Shown: in pieces, positions 11,393-22,512 of the stretch
How positions within the stretch are numbered: the first letter of the stretch is position 1
Layout of the letters: every line of letters begins with the position of its first letter
Source of the DNA: Brachionus plicatilis
Lineage: Eukaryota; Rotifera; Eurotatoria; Ploima; Brachionidae
Direction of reading: 5' to 3'
DNA length: 64,000 nt
Assembly: GCA_010279815.1 (NCBI GenBank)
Contig: QEOQ01000688.1
Coordinates: 827,392-891,391 of the forward strand
The notes under the pieces: model-generated
What the model was told of the DNA's origin: nothing
Databases searched by the model: none
What the model saw: only the letters and a program-made list of their open reading frames with translations
Translations under genes and position numbers: made by a program

Positions 11393-11922
11393 ACACATGT
11401 ATTTTTGCGTAAATTTATCTAAAATTACTTGAATTAACCTGAAACCAAAAAGGGTCAAGAGGAAGACAATTTTTCGAAATTTTGTTTAAATAAATCAAAT
11501 TTTAAATTTTATTCAATTTTGATTCATCAAATTAAATTATCGTTATTTACGTAATTTTTGGTAATTTTTCGAAATTTAATTGGTAAAAAAACGTGAAATA
11601 AAGTAAAAAAAAAAAAAGAAAAAAACACAATTTTTTTAGTTTATTTGGATTTTTTCTCGTTAATTTTGGAAATTTTTTTTTTACTTCATTTTAAGTTTTT
11701 TACCAATTAAAATTCCAATAACTACCAAAAATTACTAAAAATACGGAAATTTAATTTCTAAAATAAAACTTGAATAAAATTAAAAATTTTATTTATTGTA
11801 TCAGAATTTCGAAAAAATGTCTATTTTTTGACCCTTTTTGGTTCTGGGTAAATTCAAGTAATCTTAGATAAATTTACGTTACCATCCATAATTTATCGTA
11901 AAACTACATAAAAACCATGTGT
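11393..11922. repeat. 530-bp imperfect palindrome, MITE-like
   Basis: Both ends start ACACATG and converge through matching blocks, including GTAAATTTATCT, AAAAAGGGTC and TTACCAATT, to a centre near 11650. The arms differ by several indels (an extra roughly 25 bp on the right), so this is an old element. No target duplication was identified. It contains no reading frame. Confidence 0.6.
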
Positions 11923-12035
11923 CATAGACTACAGTAATAAAACGAGTAAAAATTAAAAAGTTATTATTAATTAATTTTGACTTTTAGAGATTAAATTTCA
12001 AATTTAAGAATAATTCATTAATTTTATTAAATTAC

Positions 12036-12320
12036 TTTGATTTGGACAATGTTGTTAATAGAGCAAACTTTTGGTTTTCGACAAGTTACACAGCAATCGT
12101 CTTTTTTTCTCACCATGATTTCGTCTTTTAGACAAAATTTTGACTCGCACTCTACATTCATACACACAACTCTACCAGAAACACAAGCACAATGCTGGCA
12201 TCCTTTTGTGTACCACATTTCTCCATTGTAGTGCAATTTGCCATGATATTCACAGTTTTCGCTCATTTTAGAAACGCATTGTGCACAACATTGGTCTGAT
12301 TTTTTCACCCACATTTCTCC
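12036..12320 (-). CDS. FRAS1/FREM-like, exon 4 (VWC 4-6)
   Basis: This exon has 95 codons in phase 0 behind a 50-bp intron (12321-12370) with a strong TTTTCTAG acceptor. It closes VWC 4 (QCCAQC), carries all of VWC 5 (CEYHGKLHYNGEMW, CQHCACVSGRVVC, DDCCVTC) and opens VWC 6 (CSINNIVQIK). The donor is AAA|GTAATT. The next intron (10354-12035, 1682 bp) holds an AT-hook transposase relic and a 530-bp imperfect palindrome. Confidence 0.85.
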
Positions 12321-12370
12321 CTAGAAAAGTCAAAGCAATAAAATTCTGGTCATTAGTCAATAAAGCTTAC

Positions 12371-12916
12371 CTTTTGACAGGCTGTTGAGGAACAATTTTG
12401 TTCAAAGCAATTAACATTTCCTTGAGTGCAAGCACAGTGAAGACAAGAGTCAGTTTTGCTGGTCCAAAAGTTTCCGTCTTGGTAAGTGACACCATTTTGT
12501 GAACATGTCCATTTGAGTTTGCATTTAGGGCAGCACCCGTCTGGATCAGTTTCGATTCCGTTGGGACAATTAAGCTTTGGACATTCATGAACGTAGCAAT
12601 CGACTACCGAGTTATAGCTGCATGTACATTGGGTACACTTGAGCGGGGACCAAGTGCTGTTGAATTCATATATTTTGTTATCATAAAGGCAGATGGATGA
12701 GGATGATTTTTCAGGTATCATTGCTTGGTTTGCATGGCCGGTCATTAGAACTCGCTGTTGGCGAAATAACTCGCGGCGTTGTTCGATTGATTGTTGTAAA
12801 TCTTTGAAAGCCTCTTGGCTTATTTCGTTTTGGTCTTGGCAGTTTTCAGTGCATTCCATTTGACCATTTTTGCACTTACAAGTGGTGCAGATTTTGGGTG
12901 AAAATTCAGTGTTGTG
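12371..12916 (-). CDS. FRAS1/FREM-like, exon 3 (VWC 2-4)
   Basis: This exon has 182 codons, phase 0 in and out. It completes VWC 2 (ICTTCKCKNGQMEC), then has a roughly 45-residue charged linker without cysteines (ending near PEKSSSS), then VWC 3 (CLYDNKIYEF to CCPKC) and most of VWC 4 (CSQNGVTYQDGNFW to CLHCACTQGNVNC). The donor is CAAAAG|GTAAGC. The cysteine spacing (C..C.C..g.v.C....C, closing CC..C) is the direct evidence for the VWC calls. Confidence 0.85.
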
Positions 12917-12968
12917 CTAGAAAAATTCTTTTTATTAATTTGCTCTATAAAATCAGAAAAAAAAATAC

Positions 12969-13157
12969 ATTTATCAAATATCCATCGTAATTGCATGATT
13001 TTTTAGGATTTTGACAAGTCGGACAGCATTTTTCATCACTCAACATGAGTACTTGACCAGACTCACATGGTTCGTATTTACACTGGATTTTTTCACAAAA
13101 TGGCACCGAATTTATACAAGTACAATTATTGCAACTATGGACCCAATTTGAGTATTC
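12969..13157 (-). CDS. FRAS1/FREM-like, exon 2 (VWC 1 end, VWC 2 start)
   Basis: This exon has 63 codons in phase 0 at both ends. The acceptor is ...TTGAAAG and the donor is AAT|GTATTT. It holds WVHSCNNCTC, then the closing CCPTC of VWC 1, then CNYDGYLIN, which opens VWC 2. The 1442-bp intron upstream (13158-14599) shows no coding sequence. The 52-bp intron downstream (12917-12968) is typical of the short introns in this window. Confidence 0.75.
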
Positions 13158-14599
13158 CTTTCAATTAAATATATTTTATATTAGTCCATTTTTTATTCAA
13201 AATTTTTAATTATTTTAATTTAATCTTAAATTTAAGAATATTTTTGCAAGGCTAAAAATGGCATAAAATCAATTTTCAAAAATATTTTATTTTTTATTTA
13301 TATTTATTCATTTCAATAAATTGCCATGAGGATGGTTAAAAGTAAAAATTAATTTTCAAGCATAATGAAAAAACAAAATCAAAATCTATCTTTTTTTAGA
13401 AGAAGATATTTTTTTCAATTTGCATTGAATAAAGCTGCGATTTTTTTTATAATGGACAGAATCCAGAATTAAAGTTGTAAATTAGATCAAATTAATTTTT
13501 TGCTATTGATTTCTGAAAACAGAGAAAAATCTTTTTTAGTTTTATTTTCTGTTTTTTGTGAGATTTATTAAAAGTGCCTTAATTTAACCTATATTTTTAA
13601 GGCCCGATAAAAATGACTTAATATTTATCGGCTCTAATTTCAATACTATTTGTTTTTAGTACTTTTTCTTGCCCTCAGAAATAAAATTACTTTTAATTTT
13701 TTATTTTTTCGCACAATATTGTCACAATATTAGGAAATTCTTTAAATCTATTATTTTATTAATTTACCAAAAATCAATTGGAAAAATTTGTAATTGATAA
13801 AAAAAGATTTTGTTCATATCTAAATAACATACTCACATATTGATCTGTAAATTTTTAATTAAGCGCTGCAAAATTCATTTATTTTAATCAAAATCATTTA
13901 AAGTGTGTAAATTATGATTAAATTTATTTATTCGAAATATCTTGAGAAACAAAAAACAAAAAAGCATTTGCCTTACAACAAGAGAAAATTTTGACTAGAA
14001 TTGGTGTTTAAATTTCTTAATAATAATAATAATAGTTAATATTTTACGGTCAATTTAGTTTAAATAAATTAACAAAGCAGAACGTCTAACTTAGTCCTGC
14101 TATAGTAGATCTTTAATTTTTTTTTGTTAATGAAAATTCAAATATTTGTAACAAATACCACTTGCGTCTATCTGCTAAATTTACTTTTAATGAGAGAAAT
14201 AAAAATTTTACCTAGAAATCTTAACATATTTGCCAAAGACATAACTTTAAAACTGCTTGATCAAATATTTGTTTTTTTTTAACTTTTAAATTTTATCATT
14301 TTATTTTAATTCAATTAGCACAGATAACAACTAGGTTTTATAGTCAAATAAAAAAATTTAATTATTCAATTTTAGATTCAGTAAGCGCCAATTCTGATGA
14401 TGTAACTTTTGAAAATAAAGTGAAATTGAAAAGTTTTAATAAAAATTGAAATAAAAAAAAAATTTTTTTTAATTTTTTAAACTTATGAGCCTTCGAGGCC
14501 TCAATTTAAATAATTAAATAATAAAAATAAAAAAATTGATTTTTGCATAATTTTAGGGATTTATAAACTAACATAAAAATTAAAAAAAAAAATTCTTAC
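13158..14599. other. Intron 1 of the FRAS-like gene
   Basis: 1442 bp, AT-rich, with no coding relic or inverted repeat recognised. The donor is at 14599-14598 and the acceptor at 13159-13158. Confidence 0.6.
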
Positions 14600-14719
14600 T
14601 TGGTATTCGAGTCCATTGAATTGACACTGACCAAAAACGAATCGATGCTGAACGCAACAAAATAAAATAAACAACAAAAAAATCGGAAATTTTGGTAGTT
14701 TTTTCATTGAGACTTCCAT
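14600..14719 (-). CDS. FRAS1/FREM-like matrix protein, exon 1 (signal peptide and start of VWC 1)
   Basis: This is the first coding exon of a seven-exon minus-strand gene (exons 14719-14600, 13157-12969, 12916-12371, 12320-12036, 10353-8097, 2703-2537, 2488-2335). The first ATG after an in-frame stop is at 14719, with a second in-frame ATG at 14707. It encodes a basic start followed by a hydrophobic core (PIFLLFILFCCV), a clear signal peptide. The exon ends with CQFNGLEYQ and a GTAAG donor in phase 0. Joined to exon 2 this gives a normal VWC start (C..NG..Y......W...C..C.C). FRAS/FREM proteins are secreted or membrane-anchored basement-membrane proteins, and I infer the same role here. The gene continues beyond the left window edge, so the Calx-beta and C-terminal parts, if any, are not visible. 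Confidence 0.75.
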
Positions 14720-16537
14720 CGAAATTTACATCGTTTTTTAAGCCAAAAAAATTTAAAAAAATAAAATAAGAATTTTTTTTGCCAGGTCCACGAACAAACC
14801 GATAGTTAAAAAACAAGCTTTTTTTCGTCAAAATTTAAATCATTTATTCTAAAGTAACATAAAAAAAAAAAAAAATTATTGCTCGAGTTCTCATAGATTA
14901 CCTGCTAGAGTTTGTTTGTTTCCGAGCAATTAACGCGATTTCATGAGTCGAGATTTGAGCTCAAGCCTTAGAACAATTTAAAAATCTTAGAGACCTTAAG
15001 TAGATTACCATGATTACTTTTTTTTTTTAAATTTCATTTAAATTAAAGTTAATTTCTGCAATCCCCGAAGACTCCCATTATCATAAAATATAGTCATTGC
15101 CGCGACCTTAAAGAGTTATTAAGACCTATTCAAAGCGAGTAATAAACACATAAATCAATTAGACTCAGCTTAATAGCCCTAGTTCAGAATATCTAGACTA
15201 TTGATCTATTTATGTTGAGAAAGAAAAAAAAAATCGAAAAAAAAATAGAAAAAAAAAAGAGAAAAAAACCTCCTTTCTTTGTATCTATTTAATCCGATTG
15301 ATTTCAAATTAAGGTATGTTTAGAGTTAAACTAAACGAGAAAAAATTGCTTTCAATTACTTTTGGCCAAATAATTCACTAGTCAATATATGAACTAGAAA
15401 TAAATTGTAAAAGTTATCAAATTTGTTAAATTTCTAATTAAGACTGATTTTGATTTGTAGCTAGGCCGGCTCAAGCATAGTCATAGACAAATCTGGTGAG
15501 ACCAAGAACATCGATGAAAGAATAGCCTGAGTGAAATGGCTGAGCACGCCGATTGTTTGTCTGGTCTAAATGGGTTCTTCAAAGTTCGACTTGTTGTCAT
15601 TGGACTTGTTATCAAAATTTCAATTAAATTTAATAAAAAATAATAAAATATTTTGCTTTATTGGCCAAAAACAAATATTAAATCTTATCAAATATTTGCT
15701 TCTTGCGCTGGCATTACGCGCGACTTAATGGGCCTCGATTGCTCGGCAAAAAACAATAAATAATCTCCATGTTAATTGCTTTCCGGTTAATAATTCATGT
15801 GCAGTGACTTCCGAGCCATCCATTCGTGAACATAAACAAACTAGAGTAGCCATAAACTAGCAACAACAACAACGACCTCAAAGATATCAACTAAAAATGG
15901 GTTTTTATGAGCGCAAATTAAGCCAACACAACAAATATCTCTATTAAACTAGTTTTTCGACTTTTTCAAACTGATAGACTTGCTTAAGTAAACCAAACAT
16001 TGATAATATTTTTAAATTGAAAATAACTTTTAATTGAAAAATAGAAAAAAAAAAAATTTCGTGTCTACCTTTTCCGTGCGACCACATAAGCTTGCTTGTG
16101 GCCATTCAATTAACTTTTTTCCACACACTGCTGTTTTTTTCCCAAGCAAAAAAAAAGTACATGAGCTACCTAGCTAGGTAGCTTAGTTATTTGTTTGACT
16201 ATTGCATAATCACCAACCTTGGTTATTTGTACACCAACATTTTAAATTAGGCCCGGAAAACAATTGCTCCGGAGAGTATTGAGAAAAAGAGCTCTTAGCT
16301 AATTAAAAACCGGTTGAATCAGCTTTGTAAATAAAACCTAAATGATTATTAGCCCAAATGGCTTCTATTTTGGCCGGTAAGCTTACTTCATCGAAAAAAC
16401 ACTCTTGAAAATATTTACCGCTAATCCGAGCAAAAATACTAGAAATCATCATATTACAAGGAAAATATTGGATATTTTTTTGGCTCTCAAGACTCTTAAT
16501 CTAAGTGACCAGCTTTGTTTTTTTTTCATATTTTATT

Positions 16538-16608
16538 GCTAGAATAAACTTCAATTTTTGAGCTATGATGATTTAATATCGGGCAAGCCTAGCTTAAATT
16601 GTATTAAT
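16538..16608 (+). repeat. Dispersed direct repeat, copy 1
   Basis: About 71 bp, sharing TAGAATAAACTT, ATGATTTAATATCG and GCAAGCCTAGCTTAAATTG with 18022-18092 at roughly 85% by eye. No terminal repeats. Origin unknown. Confidence 0.6.
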
Positions 16609-16839
16609 TATTATTTTTGTTTTTATTTCTATTATTAATTAATTTGAGCCTCGTAGGCAAGTAAAAAAGTTAAAAGAAATTTTTTTACAAATTTAGATTG
16701 AAATCTATCTAAATAAGATTATCGACTAGTTTTTATAAAAAAAAAAAAAATAATTAAAGATCATGGTGCTTGGTATAAAGATTTTTAATGCGATAAATTT
16801 GCTGGCAGAACGCTGTGTTTTGTCTGTTTGGAAATTTAC

Positions 16840-16962
16840 CATTAGTCTGGGCAAAATTATGCATGACATGTTTGCAATCGCTACTCTTAATTTAAATCCA
16901 GTCGGATGACTCCAATCTGAAGTATTTAGCATACGAACCAAAGTTTGTATTCCTTTCTAATT
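16840..16962 (-). other. Exon-like segment of unknown identity
   Basis: On the minus strand an AATTAG acceptor-like site is followed by an open frame with unusually mixed codons: GIQTLVRMLNTSDW, GFKLRVAIANM, CIILPRLM, then a possible GTAAAT donor. The frame also stays open beyond the donor to about 16726. No partner exon was found nearby and I do not recognise the protein. It could be an exon of a dispersed gene, a relic, or chance. Confidence 0.3.
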
Positions 16963-18021
16963 AGTTTAAATATAAAAAAGCAAAATTTACTTTAAAATAA
17001 AATTGAAATAATTAAAAAACATTTTTTTGTTTGTTCGCCAATAGTTGTTATAATACAATTGTTTTTTTTTAAATAAATATGTTGTTTTAAATTTTTTTCT
17101 CTACAAAAAAAATGAAGAAAGTTTCATTCAAAGATATGACTAAAAAAGCAAAAAAAAACAGAATTGCTTAAAAATCACGAGTTCATGTCATTAAACTTTG
17201 ACTTGAAAATGGCTTAATCTTTTTGATTTCTTTGAATTCTTCAAAAGTCTAAAGGAAACTCTAGCAATTAAATGTTTTTGAATATTTAAAAATTTTTGAA
17301 AAATTTACTCAAACCTCGAAAATAAAACGACTGCATGATAGATCATCTGATAGAATTAAAAAAGTGAAAGTGAAATTTAATCGAAAACTTTTTTTTTTAA
17401 TTTTTACAAAATAATTCAAATTCTATTTTTTTTTTCAAAAATTTAATTTCTTAAAAAAAATTTAAAGTTTAATTATAATTTTTCCCCTCGAAAACTTAGC
17501 CAGTCTAGTGTGACCAGCTTTTTTGTTGCATTGTAAATTTTAGAAAAGAATAAAAATGATTTTTTTTTTTACTTTAAAAGTGTACCAAATTGTTTGTGGA
17601 AAAATGTTCCAGAAATTCCTTTTCGAGTGAAAAAAATTCAATTGTTTGAACATCCAGTCTTACAATTACGCATTTACAATAAAATACCTTTTTTAAGTGT
17701 TGATCCGAAAATAATGATTTAAATTTATGGTTGACGTCATTTTAAAAAAAATTTTTTATTAAAAATCACTTATTAATAATTAGATGAAAAAAATTAATTT
17801 TCACTAAATAACTCAAAAAATTCCTATTTTCAAACACTTAAATAAAAAATAAAAAAAAATCTCCTCAATCTAAATCTTGAAGTTTTTATGCAGCTTTTAA
17901 AAACAAGTAAAATTATCCAAGACTTTTTGCCATTATCTTAATACTCCCAAAGTGCAGAGTTACATTTAGTTATGTTTTGTTGTTCTAAAATTCACAATGC
18001 CTTTTTTTTCCAAATTTTTTT

Positions 18022-18092
18022 GTTAGAATAAACTTGAATATTTTAGCTAGAATGATTTAATATCGTGCAAGCCTAGCTTAAATTGCTTTAAT
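18022..18092 (+). repeat. Dispersed direct repeat, copy 2
   Basis: The second copy of the repeat at 16538-16608, about 1.5 kb away in the same orientation. Confidence 0.6.
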
Positions 18093-18338
18093 AAATCATG
18101 TAAAATGGGGCATTAAGATTTCAAACAGATACTAGCATTGTAAATTTGAATGACGTTTATGAGGAATTTTGTTGCCGAGATCTAGCTGGATCTGTTATGC
18201 GAAATAAACAGATTTGTTTAAAGGTCCTGCTCGCATTTTGTTGATCCGTATCAATAAAACATATGCTTCTGGTTTAACAAAAAAAGCTTTTGATTTTTTT
18301 AGAAAATTTTTTAGAAAAATTGCTAACAATTTAAAAAA

Positions 18339-18786
18339 NNNNNNNNNNNNNNNNNNNNNNNNNNNNNNNNNNNNNNNNNNNNNNNNNNNNNNNNNNNNNN
18401 NNNNNNNNNNNNNNNNNNNNNNNNNNNNNNNNNNNNNNNNNNNNNNNNNNNNNNNNNNNNNNNNNNNNNNNNNNNNNNNNNNNNNNNNNNNNNNNNNNNN
18501 NNNNNNNNNNNNNNNNNNNNNNNNNNNNNNNNNNNNNNNNNNNNNNNNNNNNNNNNNNNNNNNNNNNNNNNNNNNNNNNNNNNNNNNNNNNNNNNNNNNN
18601 NNNNNNNNNNNNNNNNNNNNNNNNNNNNNNNNNNNNNNNNNNNNNNNNNNNNNNNNNNNNNNNNNNNNNNNNNNNNNNNNNNNNNNNNNNNNNNNNNNNN
18701 NNNNNNNNNNNNNNNNNNNNNNNNNNNNNNNNNNNNNNNNNNNNNNNNNNNNNNNNNNNNNNNNNNNNNNNNNNNNNNNNNNNNNN
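18339..18786. other. Assembly gap (448 N)
   Basis: A run of N characters. The flanks are AT-rich and do not obviously match each other, so the nature of the missing sequence cannot be told. Any reading frame across it is meaningless. Confidence 0.99.
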
Positions 18787-21700
18787 CTAGTTCTTTAAAA
18801 TTTTTAATAAACTTTTTTTTTTTTTCTATTGAAACCTTAGATTCGTTCGCAAAAGCACACACTGGACACGATGATCTCTATTGAATAATGTCCTAGTGTA
18901 ACCATGGTTGTCCGATGGCTCTCAAATCCGGCACTCGAAAACAATTTCTTACAAACAAATGTTAAATACACAATTATTAGAGAAAGAAATAGAAAACTCG
19001 ACTTTAATTTTGTTGTTTGTAAAGGTCTCAATTATTTTGTTTAAACTAAAATTGTCAATAAGAAATTGTTATTTATACAAAGCAATATATGTCATGTAAA
19101 CCATTTCAAGTTATCCCCGGGTTCTTCTCTAATTTAGCTTTCATTTCGATTACATGGTGCTGCATTTTTTCGCCTATTGTTCGCCAATTTTGTTTTATTT
19201 ACTTGCCCAAATGGGCTTATCATTGGCTTTAATTGCTCTCTTCTTTTTAATTCACTAGGTACTTGATATGTGGAACAAATTTGCCATTACAACCACTTGG
19301 CCAACTGAATACCAGAAAAACATCCCACAACAAAAAAGAATGCCTTAATCAAAAACAGTCATCATTTTTCATCTAAATTGTTAATTTTCAAAAAAATATT
19401 TAAAATTTATTGTTTTTATTTTTCTAATAAAATGTAATCTGAAAAAAAAAAAATTTATTTTGATCTCCCCCCCCCCATTTGAAAATGTCTTGCTAGTTGT
19501 AACAAAATTCAAATAGCATTTTTTCAAATTATTCTCAATTTATTAACTCTTGACCTTAGAATATTTCTTAATTTGGAAAAGAAAGTATTTTTTAGCATTA
19601 GCCAAAAAATACCAACAAAAATTCTGGCATAATATTACTCTAAAATCCTTCTTTTAAATTTAATTAATCATCTGCACCATTTGTACGCATTCGAAAACTT
19701 ACAACATTAAAAATCCAAGGATCTGGATACTTAAGCAGTGCTACTTAGCTATTATTCTACTATTTGTTCAATTCGAACAAGATATTTTTTTCTTGAATTA
19801 CAAAAAAAAAATTAAACAAAAACAAAATTAGTTTTTTTTTATTAAATTTGGATCATTTGAACTTGCTTAGAGCATTTTGGGTATTCAGCACCATAGGATT
19901 TGTTTGCAATTAAGTGAAATTTGGATCACAACTCGAACCGTTTCTTTTTTGACCTTATCAAGTCCTTCCACTGCGAAATTGATTGCATAAATGGCAAATA
20001 TCTTGTGAAACTAGCAAGATGCCATCACACTAAGGATTTAAATTTATACTTTAAAACTATTTATGAACTAAGAATACGTTCCATAATCAAACTATAGAAT
20101 ATTATAGCAATAAAACTTTGTAATGAACTTAGAACAATTATAACTTGAATATTTTTTTACTATTTATTTCATAAAATTACGCCTGTCTCATGATTAATAA
20201 AAAATTAAATAAAATTAAAATGAAAATAAATTTTTTTTCAATGACATTTGTCAAGTAATTTATGTTTCTAGATATAAAATAAGATGAAATTAAATGTACA
20301 GCACAAATTAAAACTTATTTGTGCGCATTTTGTTCCTCGACTTTTCCTCGGCTCTTCCTTTCCCCACTTTTCCTTTTCTTGCCTAAAAATTGAAGAAAGG
20401 TTAAGGAAAGGAAATGAACATGTTAGTTTTAAATTGAACTTTACAAATAGTTAAAAAAATTAATTATTGAAATAAAATTTAGCTATTTCTATAACATTAG
20501 TAAAATTATTTTATTCAAATGTTACTTTTACTTTATTATTTAATAATTATTAGAGCCCAGTGTCACACATCGAAAAAAAAAATCCCACTAATTTAGCTTT
20601 TTCTCATTGCCCATAGCGAAATTTATTTTGTTTTAGACCAGAATGGTCAAGTGCTCTTATAGAAGGACAAGAAGCCAAGCTAACTTAAGCTCTTTCGAGT
20701 TTATTTACCATCTTCAACAAGCTTGCATGTTCGTCCAGGCTGTTTATTGATTTAGAATTGTTTCAGTAAATAAATCCTTTCGCCTATTCATGGCCTATTT
20801 AGCTTCTAGTCTAAATCAGACTTTTATTTGAGGCAAATAAATTTTAATAAAATAATTTACCAATATTTGCTAATTAAATAATAAAAAAGCGTCACCTAAA
20901 TATTCCGATTAATTTCAAAAAACAGCTCTATTAATTCGGAGACATGTTCCAAAGAGTATCCAAATAGAAAATTGTGAAAATGCAAGACTGGTCAAATGAG
21001 AGCAGCTTTTAAAAAAAAAAAAACCCATTTGCTCGATTGACATTAGCAAAATAAAAAAAAAAAAAAAAAAAAAAAAAACAATCACAAGATAAACTCAAAA
21101 TTAATTGATGCATGACAAATTCGATCAGATCTATTCTAGGCAAATTAATGACTATTAATGGTTCGCAGATGTAATACCCAAACAAAAAACAAACTATGCC
21201 AAACTAAAACCCATTAGTCTAAATTTGTTGTATTTAGAGCTTGTGACCCGATCAAATGGCAGTACGGGGACATTGTTGGCAATTTTTGAAAACTAAAAAA
21301 TTCAAAATAAAATTTTTTTCACTTTCTTTTTATAAGAACAAGCCGGACTTGACTTGACTTGCCGTCCAGCTATTCTTAGAAAGAACAAGTTTTTTTTTTT
21401 AATTGGAATTTTTTTTTATTAATTCTTGAAATCTAAAAGCTTTCAAATTGTTAATATATTTTAACCTATAAATCATTCTGTTTAATATGTGTCTTTAATC
21501 ATTTGCTAAAATAAAACACGAGTCGTACAACAAAAAAAAAATTAAAAAAAAATGAATTGTCGAGCTTCTTATTGACATGAAATAAACTTGAAATTTTTAT
21601 TGAACAAATTTCAACTGTCAGTGTTAAAAGCTTTTAAAAATTTAAGCTTTATTAAAAAATTATGCTCTCCGAGTATTTCACTTCAAATTTTGAAGTCGGT

Positions 21701-21992
21701 CCAAGGTAGTGCAAAAATGCGATTTAATTATTAGTATTTTTCATTCAAAAAAGATTAATTAACTTGACTAGATATATTTATTTGGCATCGATTACCTAAC
21801 TTGAATTTATTTTTCAAACTTTGCCCAAATTAATGAAGCTAAATTCTTCGAGAAACAAAAAAAAAGATTGATTGTTTACAACATTAAGCTCATGGGTTTA
21901 ATGGGTTTAATAATGAATAAGTGAAGCTCTTTTTTTTGGTACTTTCTTATCTTCTTTATTCCTTTTTATATGACTTTTTTATATGTAATAAT
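18787..21992. other. Gene-poor intergenic region
   Basis: I see no gene or transposon end. It holds a C-run of about ten bases near 19467 and an A-run of about 26 at 21053. Segments such as 19110-19330 and 20640-20820 are of mixed composition, but every frame is short. Confidence 0.45.
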
Positions 21993-22512
21993 TTAGCATC
22001 TTTTTTATTCTAATTTTTTTAATTTTTTTTAATTTACCTTTCATAATAGAAGGCCAATTAAATAAAATAAATAATAATTAAAAATATTTAAATCTACAAT
22101 GTGTTCCTTAAGGATTCAACTTGATGTGAAACAATTGAGCATCTTTTTTATTCTAAATTTTTTACACATATTCTATCTAATTTTTAATTTTTTTTAAATT
22201 TTTTTTTTAATTTTTTTTAAATTTATTCTCCTAATAGGAGGCTAATTAAATAAAATAAATAATAATTAAATATATTTAAATCTACAATGTGTTCCTTAAG
22301 GATTCAACTTGATGTGAAACAATTTAGCATCTTTTTTATTCTAAATTTTTTACACATATTCTATCTAATTTTTAATTTTTTTTAAATTTTTTTTTAAATT
22401 TTTTTTTAAATTTTTTTTTAAATTTACTTCTCCTAATAGGAGGCTAATTAAATAAAATAAATAATAATTAATTATATTTAAATCTGCCAAGTGTTCCTTT
22501 AGGATTCCAAGT
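21993..22512 (+). repeat. Minisatellite, three units of about 143-188 bp
   Basis: Each unit starts near TAGCATCTTTTTTATTCTA (21995, 22138, 22326), runs through a poly-T/ATTTTTT stretch of variable length, then TAATAGGAGGCTAATTAAAT, and ends with GTGTTCCTTAAGGATTC. The T-rich inner part expands in later units (143, 188 and about 185 bp). The GTTCCTTAAGGA core is itself nearly palindromic. Non-coding. Confidence 0.75.

Larger units (their letters stand above)
14720..18338. other. Upstream intergenic region of the FRAS-like gene, gene-poor
   Basis: This stretch includes the presumed promoter of the FRAS-like gene just above 14719. Sequence such as 15450-15600 and 15720-15850 is more mixed in composition than the introns, but no frame codes convincingly. 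The exon-like segment 16840-16962 and the repeat 16538-16608 are listed separately. No transposon ends were recognised. Confidence 0.45.

Noticed and set aside
18214..18862. Open frames on both strands across the N run
   Set aside because: They exist only because the gap contains no stops; no real sequence supports them.
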